Below are positions 34,980 to 48,218 of a stretch of 64,000 nt of DNA, piece by piece (position 1 is the first letter of the stretch; each line of letters starts with the position of its first letter). This DNA is from Clusia tigrina (taxonomy: Eukaryota > Arthropoda > Insecta > Diptera > Clusiidae), in assembly GCA_920105625.2 (NCBI GenBank), contig OV050031.1, forward strand, positions 99,143,676 to 99,207,675. Direction: 5' to 3'. The translations under genes and the position numbers were made by a program. A model generated the notes under the pieces. The model was not told where the DNA came from and ran no database searches. It was given only the letters and a program-made list of their open reading frames with translations.

Positions 34980-35947
34980 AGCTTAAATTGACAAGAGGCT
35001 CGAGTACTTTATTGTTACAAAATTTCAAGGTTTTATGACGCTCCAGTAAAAAGTTACAAGCATTTATATGTTGCAAACTTTGATAGGTGTAGGACGTACC
35101 GTACAGAATTTAGGGCCATTTGAAGTTTTATCAGTGTATGATTTGGGACTCAAGGGTAGCATAGCTTTGAGCGATAGCTTAAATTGACAAGCGGCTCGAG
35201 TACTTTATTGTTACAAAATTTCAAGGTTTTATGACGCTCCAGTAAAAAGTTAAATGCATTTGTGTGTTGCAAACTTTGATAGGTGTAGGACGTACCGTAT
35301 AGAATTTAGGGCCATTTGAAGTTTTATCAGTGTATGATTTGGGACTCAAGGGTAGCATAGCTTTGAGCGATAGCTTAAATTGACAAGAGGCTCGAGTACT
35401 TTATTGTTACAAAATTTCAATGTTTTATGACGCTCCAGTAAAAAGTTAAATGCATTTGTGTATTGCAAACTTTGATAGGTGTAGGACGTACCGTACAGAA
35501 GTTCGGGCCATTTGAAGTTTTATCAGTGTTTGATTTGGGATTCAAGGGTAGCATAGCTTTGAGCGATAGCTTAAATTGACAAGAGGCTCGAGTACTTTAT
35601 TGTTACAAAATTTCAAGGTTTTATGACGCTCCAGTAAAAACTTACAAGCATTTATATGTTGCAAACTTTGATAGGTGTAGGACGTACCGTATAGAAGTTA
35701 GGGCCATTTGAAGTTTTATCAGTGTATGATTTGGGACTCAAGGGTTGCATAGCTTTGAGCGACAGCTTAAATTGACAAGAGGCTCGAGTACTTTATTGTT
35801 ACAAAATTTCAAGGTTTTATGACGCTCCAGTGAAAAGTTACAAGCATTTGTATGTTGCAAACTTTGGTAGGTGTAGGACGTACCGTACAGAATTTAGGGC
35901 CATTTGAAGTTTTATCAGTGTATGATTTGGGACTCAAGGGTAGCATA
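33952..35947. repeat. Two-kb block repeated 4,117 bp downstream, right copy
   Basis: Right partner of the block at about 29,835-31,830. It keeps GAAGTTCGGG at 35,498 and AAGGGTTGCATAGC near 35,744. It starts inside the tandem pair of 980-bp units, so its left end coincides with the second member of that pair. Parts of the same order are found again with GAAGTTCGGG at 38,046 and 39,810. Confidence 0.84.
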
Positions 35948-38900
35948 GCTTTGAGCGATAGCTTAAATTGACAAGCGGCTCGAGTACTTTATTGTTACAA
36001 AATTTCAAGGTTTTATGACGCTCCAGTAAAAAGTTAAATGCATTTGTGTGTTGCAAACTTTGATAGGTGTAGGACGTACTGTATATAATTTAGGGCCATT
36101 TGAAGTTTTATCAGTGTATGATTTGGGACTCAAGGGTAGCATAGCTTTGAGCGATAGCTTAAATTGACAAGAGGCTCGAGTACTTTATTGTTACAAAATT
36201 TCAATGTTTTATGACACTCCAGTAAAAAGTTAAATGCATTTGTGTGTTGCAAACTTTGATAGGTGTAGGACGTACCGTACAGAAGTTAGGGCCATTTGAA
36301 GTTTTATCAGTGTTTGATTTGGGATTCAAGGGTAGCATAGCTTTGAGCGATAGCTTAAATCGACAAAAGGCTCGAGTACTTTATTGTTCCAAAATTTCAA
36401 GGTTTTATGACGCTCCAGTAAAAAGTTACAAGCATTTGTATGTTGCAAACTTTGATAGGTGTAGGACGTACCGTATAGAATTTAGGGCCATTTGAAGTTT
36501 TATCAGTGTTTGATTTGGGACTCAAGGGTAGCATAGCTTTGAGCGATAGCTTAAATTGACAAGAGGCTCGAGTACTTTATTGTTACAAAATTTCAAGGTT
36601 TTATGACGCTCCAATAAAAAGTTACAAGCATTTGTAGGTTGCAAACTTTGATAGGTGTAGGACGTACCGTATAGAAGTTAGGGCCATTTGAAGTTTTATC
36701 AGTGTTTTATTTGGGATTCAAGGGTAGCATAGCTTTGAGCAATAACTTAAATTGACAAGAGGCTCGAGTACTTTATTGTTACAAAATTTCAAGGTTTTAT
36801 GACGCTCCAGTAAAAAGATACAAGCATTTATATGTTGCAAACTTTGATAGGTGTAGGACGTACCGTACAGAATTTAGGGCCATTTGAAGTTTTATCAGTG
36901 TCTGATTTGGGACTCAAGGGTAGCATAGCTTTGAGCGATAGCTTAAATTGACAAGCGGCTCGAGTACTTTATTGTTACAAAATTTCAAGGTTTTATGACG
37001 CTCCAGTAAAAAGTTAAATGCATTTGTGTGTTGCAAACTTTGATAGGTGTAGGACGTACCGTATAGAATTTAGGGCCATTTGAAGTTTTATCAGTGTATG
37101 ATTTGGGACTCAAGGGTAGCATAGCTTTGAGCGATAGCTTAAATTGACAAGAGGCTCGATTACTTTATTGTTACAAAATTTCAAGGTTTTATGACGCTCC
37201 AGTAAAAACTTACAAGCATTTATATGTTGCAAACTTTGATAGGTGTAGGACGTACCGTATAGAAGTTAGGGCCATTTGAAGTTTTATGAGTGTATGATTT
37301 GGGACTCAAGGGTTGCATAGCTTTGAGCGATAGCTTAAATTGACAAGAGGCTCGAGTACTTTATTGTTACAAAATTTCAAGGTTTTATGACGCTCCAATA
37401 AAAAGTTACAAGCATTTGTAGGTTGCAAACTTTGATAGGTGTAGGACGTACCGTATAAAAGTTAGGGCCATTTGAAGTTTTATCAGTGTTTAATTTGGGA
37501 TTCAAGGGTAGCATAGCTTTGAGCAATAGCTTAAATTGACAAGAGGCTCGAGTACTTTGTTGTTACAAAATTTCCAGGTTTTATGACGCTCCAGTAAAAA
37601 GTTACAAGCATTTATATGTTGCAAACTTTGATAGGTGTAGGACGTACCGTACAGAATTTAGGGCCATTTGAAGTTTTATCAGTGTATGATTTGGGACTCA
37701 AGGGTAGCATAGCTTTGAGCGATAGCTTAAATTGACAAGCGGCTCGAGTACTTTATTGTTACAAAATTTCAAGGTTTTATGACGCTCCAGTAAAAAGTTA
37801 AATGCATTTGTGTGCTGCAAACTTTGATAGGTGTAGGACGTACCGTATAGAATTTAGGGCCATTTGAAGTTTTATCAGTGTATGATTTGGGACTCAAGGG
37901 TAGCATAGCTTTGAGCGATAGCTTAAATTGACAAGAGGCTCGAGTACTTTATTGTTACAAAATGTCAATGTTTTATGACGCTCCAGTAAAAAGTTAAATG
38001 CATTTGTGTATTGCAAACTTTGATAGGTGTAGGACGTACCGTACAGAAGTTCGGGCCATTTGAAGTTTTATCAGTGTTTGATTTGGGATTCAAGGGTAGC
38101 ATAGCTTTGAGCGATAGCTTAAATTGACAAGAGGCTCGAGTACTTTATTGTTACAAAATTTCAAGGTTTTATGACGCTCCAGTAAAAACTTACAAGCATT
38201 TATATGTTGCAAACTTTGATAGGTGTAGGACGTACCGTATAGAAGTTAGGGCCATTTGAAGTTTTATCAGTGTATGATTTGGGACTCAAGGGTTGCATAG
38301 CTTTGAGCGATAGCTTAAATTGACAAGAGGCTCGAGTACTTTATTGTTACAAAATTTCAAGGTTTTATGACGCTCCAGTGAAAAGTTACAAGCATTTGTA
38401 TGTTGCAAACTTTGGTAGGTGTAGGACGTACCGTACAGAATTTAGGGCCATTTGAAGTTTTATCAGTGTATGATTTGGGACTCAAGGGTAGCATAGCTTT
38501 GAGCGATAGCTTAAATTGACAAGCGGCTCGAGTACTTTATTGTTACAAAATTTCAAGGTTTTATGACGCTCCAGTAAAAAGTTAAATGCATTTGTGTGTT
38601 GCAAACTTTGATAGGTGTAGGACGTACTGTATATAATTTAGAGCCATTTGAAGTTTTATCAGTGTATGATTTGGGACTCAAGGGTAGCATAGCTTTGAGC
38701 GATAGCTTAAATTGACAAGAGGCTCGAGTACTTTATTGTTACAAAATTTCAAGGTTTTATGACGCTCCAATAAAAAGTTACAAGCATTTGTAGGTTGCAA
38801 ACTTTGATAGGTGTAGGACGTACCGTATAGAAGTTAGGGCCATTTGAAGTTTTATCAGTGTTTTATTTGGGATTCAAGGGTAGCATAGCTTTGAGCAATA

Positions 38901-41900
38901 ACTTAAATTGACAAGAGGCTCGAGTACTTTATTGTTACAAAATTTCAAGGTTTTATGACGCTCCAGTAAAAAGTTACAAGCATTTATATGTTGCAAACTT
39001 TGATAGGTGTAGGACGTACCGTACAGAATTTAGGGCCATTTGAAGTTTTATCAGTGTCTGATTTGGGACTCAAGGGTAGCATAGCTTTGAGCGATAGCTT
39101 AAATTGACAAGCGGCTCGAGTACTTTATTGTTACAAAATTTCAAGGTTTTATGACGCTCCAGTAAAAAGTTAAATGCATTTGTGTGTTGCAAACTTTGAT
39201 AGGTGTAGGACGTACCGTATAGAATTTAGGGCCATTTGAAGTTTTATCAGTGTATGATTTGGGACTCAAGGGTAGCATAGCTTTGAGCGATAGCTTAAAT
39301 TGACAAGAGGCTCGAGTACTTTATTGTTACAAAATTTCAAGGTTTTATGACGCTCCAGTAAAAACTTACAAGCATTTATATGTTGCAAACTTTGATAGGT
39401 GTAGGACGTACCGTATAGAATTTAGGGCCATTTGAAGTTTTATCAGTGTATGATTTGGGACTCAAGGGTTGCATAGCTTTGAGCGATAGCTTAAATTGAC
39501 AAGAGGCTCGAGTACTTTATTGTTACAAAATTTCAAGGTTTTATGACGCTCCAGTGAAAAGTTACAAGCATTTGTATGTTGCAAACTTTGATAGGTGTAG
39601 GACGTACCGTACAGAATTTAGGGCCATTTGAAGTTTTATCAGTGTATGATTTGGGACTCAAGGGTAGCATAGCTTTGAGCGATAGCTTAAATTGACAAGA
39701 GGCTCGAGTACTTTATTGTTACAAAATTTCAATGTTTTATGACACTCCAGTAAAAAGTTAAATGTATTTGTGTATTGCAAACTTTGATAGGTGTAGGACG
39801 TACCGTACAGAAGTTCGGGCCATTTGAAGTTTTATCAGTGTTTGATTTGGGATTCAAGGGTAGCATAGCTTTGAGCGATAGCTTAAATTGACAAGAGGCT
39901 CGAGTACTTTATTGTTACAAAATTTCAAGGTTTTATGAAGCTCCAGTGAAAAGTTACAAGCATTTGTATGTTGCAAACTTTGGTAGTTGTAGGACGTACC
40001 GTACAGAATTTAGGGCCATTTGAAGATTTATCAGTGTATGATTTGGGACTCAAGGGTAGCATAGCTTTGAGCGATAGCTTAAATTGACAAGCGGCTCGAG
40101 TACTTTATTGTTACAAAATTTCAAGGTTTTATGACGCTCCAGTAAAAAGTTAAATGCATTTGTGTGTTGCAAACTTTGATAGGTGTAGGACGTACTGTAT
40201 ATAATTTAGGGCCATTTGAAGTTTTATCAGTGTATGATTTGGGACTCAAGGGTAGCATAGCTTTGAGCGATAGCTTAAATTGACAAGAGGCTCGAGTACT
40301 TTATTGTTACAAAATTTCAATGTTTTATGACGCTCCAGTAAAAAGTTAAATGCATTTGTGTGTTGCAAACTTTGATAGGTGTAGGACGTACCGTACAGAA
40401 GTTAGGGCCATTTGAAGTTTTATCAGTGTTTGATTTGGGACTCAAGGGTAGCATAGCTTTGAGCGATAGCTTAAATTGACAAGAGGCTCGAGTACTTTAT
40501 TGTTACAAAATTTCAAGGTTTTATGACGCTCCAATAAAAAGTTACAAGCATTTGTAGGTTGCAAACTTTGATAGGTGTAGGACGTACCGTATAGAAGTTA
40601 GGGCCATTTGAAGTTTTATCAGTGTTTTATTTGGGATTCAAGGGTAGCATAGCTTTGAGCAATAACTTAAATTGACAAGAGGCTCGAGTACTTTATTGTT
40701 ACAAAATTTCAAGGTTTTATGACGCTCCAGTAAAAAGTTACAAGCATTTATATGTTGCAAACTTTGATAGGTGTAGGACGTACCGTACAGAATTTAGGGC
40801 CATTTGAAGTTTTATCAGTGTCTGATTTGGGACTCAAGGGTAGCATAGCTTTGAGCGATAGCTTAAATTGACAAGCGGCTCCAGTACTTTATTGTTACAA
40901 AATTTCAAGGTTTTATGACGCTCCAGTAAAAAGTTAAATGCATTTGTGTGTTGCAAACTTTGATAGGTGTAGGACGTACCGTATAGAATTTAGGGCCATT
41001 TGAAGTTTTATCAGTGTATGATTTGGGACTCAAGGGTAGCATAGCTTTGAGCGATAGCTTAAATTGACAAGAGGCTCGAGTACTTTATTGTTACAAAATT
41101 TCAAGGTTTTATGACGCTCCAGTAAAAACTTACAAGCATTTATATGTTGCAAACTTTGATAGGTGTAGGACGTACCCTATAGAAGTTAGGGCCATTTGAA
41201 CTTTTATCAGTGTATGATTTGGGACTCAAGGGTTGCATAGCTTTGAGCGATAGCTTAAATTGACAAGAGGCTCGAGTACTTTATTGTTACAAAATTTCAA
41301 GGTTTTATGACGCTCCAGTGAAAAGTTACAAGCATTTGTATGTTGCAAACTTTGGTAGGTGTAGGACGTACCGTACAGAATTTAGGGCCATTTGAAGTTT
41401 TATCAGTGTATGATTTGGGACTCAAGGGTAGCATAGCTTTGTGCGATAGCTTAAATTGACAAGCGGCTCGAGTACTTTATTGTTACAAAATTTCAAGGTT
41501 TTATGACGCTCCAGTAAAAAGTTAAATGCATTTGTGTGTTGCAAACTTTGATAGGTGTAGGACGTACTGTATATAATTTAGGGCCATTTGAAGTTTTATC
41601 AGTGTATGATTTGGGACTCAAGGGTAGCTAGCTTTGAGCGATAGCTTAAATTGACAAGAGGCTCGAGTACTTTATTGTTACAAAATTTCAATGTTTTATG
41701 ACGCTCCAGTAAAAAGTTAAATGCATTTGTGTGTTGCAAACTTTGATAGGTGTAAGACGTACCGTACAGAAGTTAGGGCCATTTGAAGTTTTATCAGTGT
41801 TTGATTTGGGATTCAAGGGTAGCATAGCTTTGAGCGATAGCTTAAATTGACAAGAGGCTCGAGTACTTTATTGTTCCAAAATTTCAAGGTTTTATGACGC

Positions 41901-42729
41901 TCCAGTAAAAAGTTACAAGCATTTGTATGTTGCAAACTTTGATAGGTGTAGGACGTACCGTATAGAATTTAGGGCCATTTGAAGTTTTATCAGTGTTTGA
42001 TTTGGGACTCAAGGGTAGCATAGCTTTGAGCGATAGCTTAAATTGACAAGAGGCTCGAGTACTTTATTGTTACAAAATTTCAAGGTTTTATGACGCTCCA
42101 ATAAAAAGTTACAAGCATTTGTAGGTTGCAAACTTTGATAGGTGTAGGACGTACCGTATAGAAGTTAGGGCCATTTGAAGTTTTATCAGTGTTTTATTTG
42201 GGATTCAAGGGTAGCATAGCTTTGAGCAATAACTTAAATTGACAAGAGGCTCGAGTACTTTATTGTTACAAAATTTCAAGGTTTTATGACGCTCCAGTAA
42301 AAAGTTACAAGCATTTATATGTTGCAAACTTTGATAGGTGTAGGACGTACCGTACAGAATTTAGGGCCATTTGAAGTTTTATCAGTGTCTGATTTGGGAC
42401 TCAAGGGTAGCATAGCTTTGAGCGATAGCTTAAATTGACAAGCGGCTCGAGTACTTTATTGTTACAGAATTTCAAGGTTTTATGGCGCTCCAGTAAAAAG
42501 TTAAATGCATTTGTGTGTTGCAAACTTTGATAGGTGTAGGACGTACCGTATAGATGTTAGGGCCATTTGAAGTTTTATCAGTGTTTGATTTGGGACTCAA
42601 GGGTAGCATAGCTTTGAGCGATAGCTTAAATTAACAAGAGGCTCGAGTACTTTATTGTTACAAAATTTCAAGGTTTTATGACGCTCCAATAAAAAGTTAC
42701 AAGCATTTGTAGGTTGCAAACTTTGATAG

Positions 42730-43710
42730 GTGTAGGACGTACCGTATAGAAGTTAGGGCCATTTGAAGTTTTATCAGTGTTTTATTTGGGATTCAAGGGT
42801 AGCATAGCTTTGAGCAATAGCTTAAATTCACAAGAGGCTCGAGTACTTTATTGTTACAAAATTTCAAGGTTTTATGACGCTCCAGTAAAAAGTTACAAGC
42901 ATTTATATGTTGCAAACTTTGATAGGTGTAGGACGTACCGTACAGAATTTAGGGCCATTTGAAGTTTTATCAGTATATGATTTGGGACTCAAGGGTAGCA
43001 TAGCTTTGAGCGATAGCTTAAATTGACAAGCGGCTCGAGTACTTAAATGTTACAAAATTTCAAGTTTTTATGACGCTCCAGTAAAAAGTTAAATGCATTT
43101 GTGTGTTGCAAACTTTGATAGGTGTAGGACGTACCGTATAGAATTTAGGGCCATTTGAAGTTTTATCAGTGTATGATTTGGGACTCAAGGGTAGCATAGC
43201 TTTGAGCGATAGCTTAAATTGACAAGAGGCTCGAGTACTTTATTGTTACAAAATTTCAATGTTTTATGACGCTCCAGTAAAAAGTTAAATGCATTTGTGT
43301 GTTGCAAACTTTGATAGGTGTAGGACGTACCGTACAAAAGTTAGGGCCATTTGAAGTTTTATCAATGTTTGATTTGGGATTCAAGGGTAGCATAGCTTTG
43401 AGCGATAGCTTAAATTGACAAGAGGCTCGAGTACTTTATTGTTACAAAATTTCAAGGTTTTATGACGCTCCAGTAAAAACTTACAAGCATTTATATGTTG
43501 CAAACTTTGATAGGTGTAGGACGTACCGTATAGAAGTTAGGGCCATTTGAAGTTTTATCAGTGTATGATTTGGGACTCAAGGGTAGCATAGCTTTGAGCA
43601 ATAGCTTAAATTGACAAGAGGCTCGAGTACTTTATTGTTACAAAATTTCAAGGTTTTATGACGCTCCAGTGAAAAGTTACAAGCATTTGTATGTTGCAAA
43701 CTTTGATAGG
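42730..43710. repeat. 980-bp block repeated 4,508 bp downstream, left copy
   Basis: Five monomers matching about 47,238-48,218, 23 units later. Shared rare states are AATTCACAAG in the first, GAGTACTTAAATGTTAC with CAAGTTTTTATG in the second, ACAAAAGTT in the third and GAGCAAT before the fifth. CACAAG at a unit junction is otherwise a domain I trait and is seen in domain II only in these two copies. The sequences diverge at the CCAGTGAAAAG monomer. Confidence 0.87.
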
Positions 43711-43720
43711 TGTAGGACGT

Positions 43721-46700
43721 ACCGTATAGATGTTAGGGCCATTTGAAGTTTTATCAGTGTTTGATTTCGGACTCAAGGGTAGCATAGCTTTGAGCGATAA
43801 CTTAAATTGACAAGAGGCTCGAGTACTTTATTGTTACAAAATTTCAAGGTTTTATGACGCTCCAATAAAAAGTTACAAGCATTTGTAGGTTGCAAACTTT
43901 GATAGGTGTAGGGCGTACCGTATAGAAGTTAGGGCCATTTGAAGTTTTATCAGTGTTTTATTTGGGATTCAAGGGTAGCATAGCTTTGAGCAATAGCTTA
44001 AATTGACAAGAGGCTCGAGTACTTTATTGTTACAAAACTTCAAGGTTTTATGACGCTCCAGTAAAAAGTTACAAGCATTTATATGTTGCAAACTTTGATA
44101 GGTGTAGGACGTACCGTACAGAATTTAGGGCCATTTGAAGTTTTATCAGTGTATGACTTGGGACTCAAGGGTAGCATAGCTTTGAGCGATAGCTTAAATT
44201 GACAAGCGGCTCGAGTACTTTATTGTTACAAAATTTCAAGGTTTTATGACGCTCCAGTAAAAAGTAAAATGCATTTGTGTGTTGCAAACTTTGATAGGTG
44301 TAGGACGTACCGTATAGAATTTAGGGCCATTTGAAGTTTTATCAGTGTATGATTTGGGACTCAAGGGTAGCATAGCTTTGAGCGATAGCTTAAATTGACA
44401 AGAGGCTCGAGTACTTTATTGTTACAAAATTTCAAGGTTTTATGACGCTCCAGTAAAAACTTACAAGCATTTATATGTTGCAAACTTTGATAGGTGTAGG
44501 ACGTACCGTATAGAAGTTAGGGCCATTTGAAGTTTTATCAGTGTATGATTTGGGACTCAAGGGTAGCATAGCTTTGAGCGATAGCTTAAATTGACAAGAG
44601 GCTCGAGTACTTTATTGTTACAAAATTTCAAGGTTTTATGACGCTCCAGTGAAAAGTTACAAGCATTTGTATGTTGCAAACTTTGATAGGTGTAGGACGT
44701 ACCCTACAGAAGTTAGGGCCATTTGAAGTTTTATCAGTGTTTGATTTGGGATTCAAGGGTAGCATAGCTTTGAGCGATAGCTTAAATTGACAAGAGGCTC
44801 GAGTACTTTATTGTTACAAAATTTCAATGTTTTATGACGCTCCAGTAAAAAGTTAAATGCATTTGTGTGTTGCAAACTTTGATAGGTGTAGGACGTACTG
44901 TACAGAAGTTAGGGCCATTTGAAGTTTTATCAGTGTTTGATTTGGGATTCAAGGGTAGCATAGCTTTGAGCGATAGCTTAAATTGACAAGAGGCTCGAGT
45001 ACTTTATTGTTACAAAATTTCAAGGTTTTATAACGCTCCAGTAAAAACTTACAAGCAATTATATGTTGCAAACTTTGATAGGTGTAGGACGTACCGTATA
45101 GAAGTTAGGGCCATTTGAAGTTTTATCAGTGTATGATTTGGGACTCAAGGGTAGCATAGCTTTGAGCGATAGCTTAAATTGACAAGAGGCTCGAGTACTT
45201 TATTGTTACAAAATTTCAAGGTTTTATGACGCTCCAGTAAAAAGTTAAATGCATTTGTGTGTTGCAAACTTTGATAGGTGTAGGACGTACCCTACAAAAG
45301 TAAGGGCCATTTGAAGTTTTATCAGTGTTTGATTTGGGATTCAAGGGTAGCATAGCTTTGAGCGATAGCTTAAATTGACAAGAGGCTCGAGTACTTTATT
45401 GTTACAAAATTTCAAGGTTTTATGACGCTCCAGTAAAAACTTACAAGCATTTATATGTTGCAAACTTTGATAGGTGTAGGACGTACCGTATAGAAGTTAG
45501 GGCCATTTGAAGTTTTATCAGTGTATGATTTGGGACTCAAGGGTAGCATAGCTTTGAGCGATAGCTTAAATTGACAAGAGGCTCGAGTACTTAAATGTTA
45601 CAAAATTTCAAGGTTTTATGACGCTCCAGTGAAAAGTTACAAGCATTTGTATGTTGCAAACTTTGATAGGTGTAGGACGTACCGTACAGATGTTAGGGCC
45701 ATTTGAAGTTTTATCAGTGTTTGATTTGGGATTCAAGGCTAGCATAGCTTTGAGTGATAGCTTAAATTGACAAGAGGCTCGAGTACTTTATTGTTACAAA
45801 ATTTCAATGTTTTATGACGCTCCAGTAAAAAGTTAAATGCATTTGTGTGTTGCAAACTTTGATAGGTGTAGGACGTACCGTACAGAAGTTAGGGCCATTT
45901 GAAGTTTTATCAGTGTTTGATTTGGGATTCAAGGGTAGCATAGCTTTGAGCGATAGCTTAAATTGACAAGAGGCTCGAGTACTTTATTGTTCCAAAATTT
46001 CAAGGTTTTATGACGCTCCAGTAAAAAGTTACAAGCATTTGTATGTTGCAAACTTTGATAGGTGTAGGACGTACCGTATAGAATTTAGGGCCATTTGAAG
46101 TTTTATCAGTGTTTGATTTGGGACTCAAGGGTAGCATAGCTTTGAGCGATAGCTTAAATTGACAAGAGGCTCGAGTACTTTATTGTTCCAAAATTTCAAG
46201 GTTTTATGACGCTCCAGTAAAAAGTTACAAGCATTTGTATGTTGCAAACTTTGATAGGTGTAGGACGTACCGTATAGAATTTAGGGCCATTTGAAGTTTT
46301 ATCAGTGTATGATTTGGGACTCAAGGGTAGCATAGCTTTGAGCGATAGCTTAAATTGACAAGCGGCTCGAGTACTTTATTGTTACAAAATTTCAAGGTTT
46401 TATGACGCTCCAGTAAAAAGTTAAATGCATTTGTGTGTTGCAAACTTTGATAGGTGTAGGACGTACCGTACAGAAGTTAGGGCCATTTGAAGTTTTATCA
46501 GTGTATGATTTGGGATTCAAGGGTAGCATAGCTTTGAGCGATAGCTTAAATTGACAAGAGGCTCGAGTACTTTATTGTTCCAAAATTTCAAGGTTTTATG
46601 ACGCTCCAGTAAAAAGTTACAAGCATTTGTATGTTGCAAACTTTGATAGGTGTAGGACGTACCGTATAGAATTTAGGGCCATTTGAAGTTTTATCAGTGT

Positions 46701-47270
46701 TTGATTTGGGACTCAAGGGTAGCATAGCTTTGAGCGATAGCTTAAATTGACAAGCGGCTCGAGTACTTTATTGTTACAAAATTTCAAGGTTTTATGACGC
46801 TCCAGTAAAAAGTTAAATGCATTTGTGTGTTGCAAACTTTGATAGGTGTAGGACGTACCGTATAGAATTTAGGGCCATTTGAAGTTTTATCAGTGTATGA
46901 TTTGGGACTCAAGGGTAGCATAGCTTTGAGCGATAGCTTAAATTGACAAGAGGCTCGAGTACTTTATTGTTACAAAATTTCAATGTTTTATGACGCTCCA
47001 GTAAAAAGTTAAATGCATTTGTGTGTTGCAAACTTTGATAGGTGTAGGACGTACTGTACAGAAGTTAGGGCCATTTGAAGTTTTATCAGTGTTTGATTTG
47101 GGATTCAAGGGTAGCATAGCTTTGAGCGATAGCTTAAATTGACAAGAGGCTCGAGTACTTTATTGTTACAAAATTTCAAGGTTTTATAACGCTCCAGTAA
47201 AAACTTACAAGCAATTATATGTTGCAAACTTTGATAGGTGTAGGACGTACCGTATAGAAGTTAGGGCCAT
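43721..47270. repeat. 3.5-kb block repeated near 49,405-52,760, left copy
   Basis: Shared rare states in order: ATAGATGTT; TTTCGGACTC with GATAACTTAAATT; ACAAAACTTCAAGG; GTATGACTTGGG; AAAGTAAAATGC; ACCCTACAGAAG; GTACTGTACAG; TTTTATAACGC with GCAATTATATG; ACAAAAGTAAGG; AAGGCTAGC. The offset is 5,684 bp (29 units) at the left and 5,488 bp (28 units) from 44,701 onward. The left copy therefore has one additional monomer, the TAAAAACTTACAAGC unit near 44,400-44,590. Confidence 0.88.
45171..47130. repeat. Ten-monomer higher-order cassette E-F-G-B-C-C-A-C-A-B, copy 1
   Basis: Ten units of 196 bp in fixed order, starting with the ACAAAAGTAAGG monomer. The G unit here has private changes (TACTTAAATGTT, ACAGATGTT, GAGTGATAG). 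It is followed by a class D unit. The same order recurs at 50,659 and 61,831. Confidence 0.87.
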
Positions 47271-48218
47271 TTGAAGTTTTATCAGTGTTTTATTTGGGAT
47301 TCAAGGGTAGCATAGCTTTGAGCAATAGCTTAAATTCACAAGAGGCTCGAGTACTTTATTGTTACAAAATTTCAAGGTTTTATGACGCTCCAGTAAAAAG
47401 TTACAAGCATTTATATGTTGCAAACTTTGATAGGTGTAGGACGTACCGTACAGAATTTAGGGCCATTTGAAGTTTTATCAGTGTACGATTTGGGACTCAA
47501 GGGTAGCATAGCTTTGAGCGATAGCTTAAATTGACAAGCGGCTCGAGTACTTAAATGTTACAAAATTTCAAGTTTTTATGACGCTCCAGTAAAAAGTTAA
47601 ATGCATTTGTGTGTTGCAAACTTTGATAGGTGTAGGACGTACCGTATAGAATTTAGGGCCATTTGAAGTTTTATCAGTGTATGATTTGGGACTCAAGGGT
47701 AGCATAGCTTTGAGCGATAGCTTAAATTGACAAGAGGCTCGAGTACTTTATTGTTACAAAATTTCAATGTTTTATGACGCTCCAGTAAAAAGTTAAATGC
47801 ATTTGTGTGTTGCAAACTTTGATAGGTGTAGGACGTACCGTACAAAAGTTAGGGCCATTTGAAGTTTTATCAGTGTTTGATTTGGGATTCAAGGGTAGCA
47901 TAGCTTTGAGCGATAGCTTAAATTGACAAGAGGCTCGAGTACTTTATTGTTACAAAATTTCAAGGTTTTATGACGCTCCAGTAAAAACTTACAAGCATTT
48001 ATATGTTGCAAACTTTGATAGGTGTAGGACGTACCGTATAGAAGTTAGGGCCATTTGAAGTTTTATCAGTGTATGATTTGGGACTCAAGGGTAGCATAGC
48101 TTTGAGCAATAGCTTAAATTGACAAGAGGCTCGAGTACTTTATTGTTACAAAATTTCAAGGTTTTATGACGCTCCAGTGAAAAGTTACAAGCATTTGTAT
48201 GTTGCAAACTTTGATAGG
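47238..48218. repeat. 980-bp block repeated 4,508 bp downstream, right copy
   Basis: Right partner of about 42,730-43,710. It is preceded by a class D unit (TTTTATAACGCTCC), where the left copy has a W unit, so the left breakpoint lies inside a monomer, after about base 100. It carries the private change GTGTACGATTT. Confidence 0.87.

Larger units (their letters stand above)
29883..42818. repeat. Array domain IIb: block of about 4-kb and 1-kb nested duplications
   Basis: Same subfamily family as IIa, but organised in longer periods. A 980-bp unit occurs three times. A stretch of about 2 kb from 29.8 kb recurs 4,117 bp later. The segment that follows it recurs 4,313 bp later. A marker monomer starting AACTTAAATT is seen five times. 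Another marker, GAAGTTCGGG, occurs at 31,381, 35,498, 38,046 and 39,810, with spacings of 4,117, 2,548 and 1,764 bp. These equal 21 units +1, 13 units and 9 units. A third marker, AAGGGTTGCATAGC, is seen in several units with TAAAAACTTACAAG between 31.6 and 41.2 kb. No non-satellite sequence is present. Confidence 0.85.
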
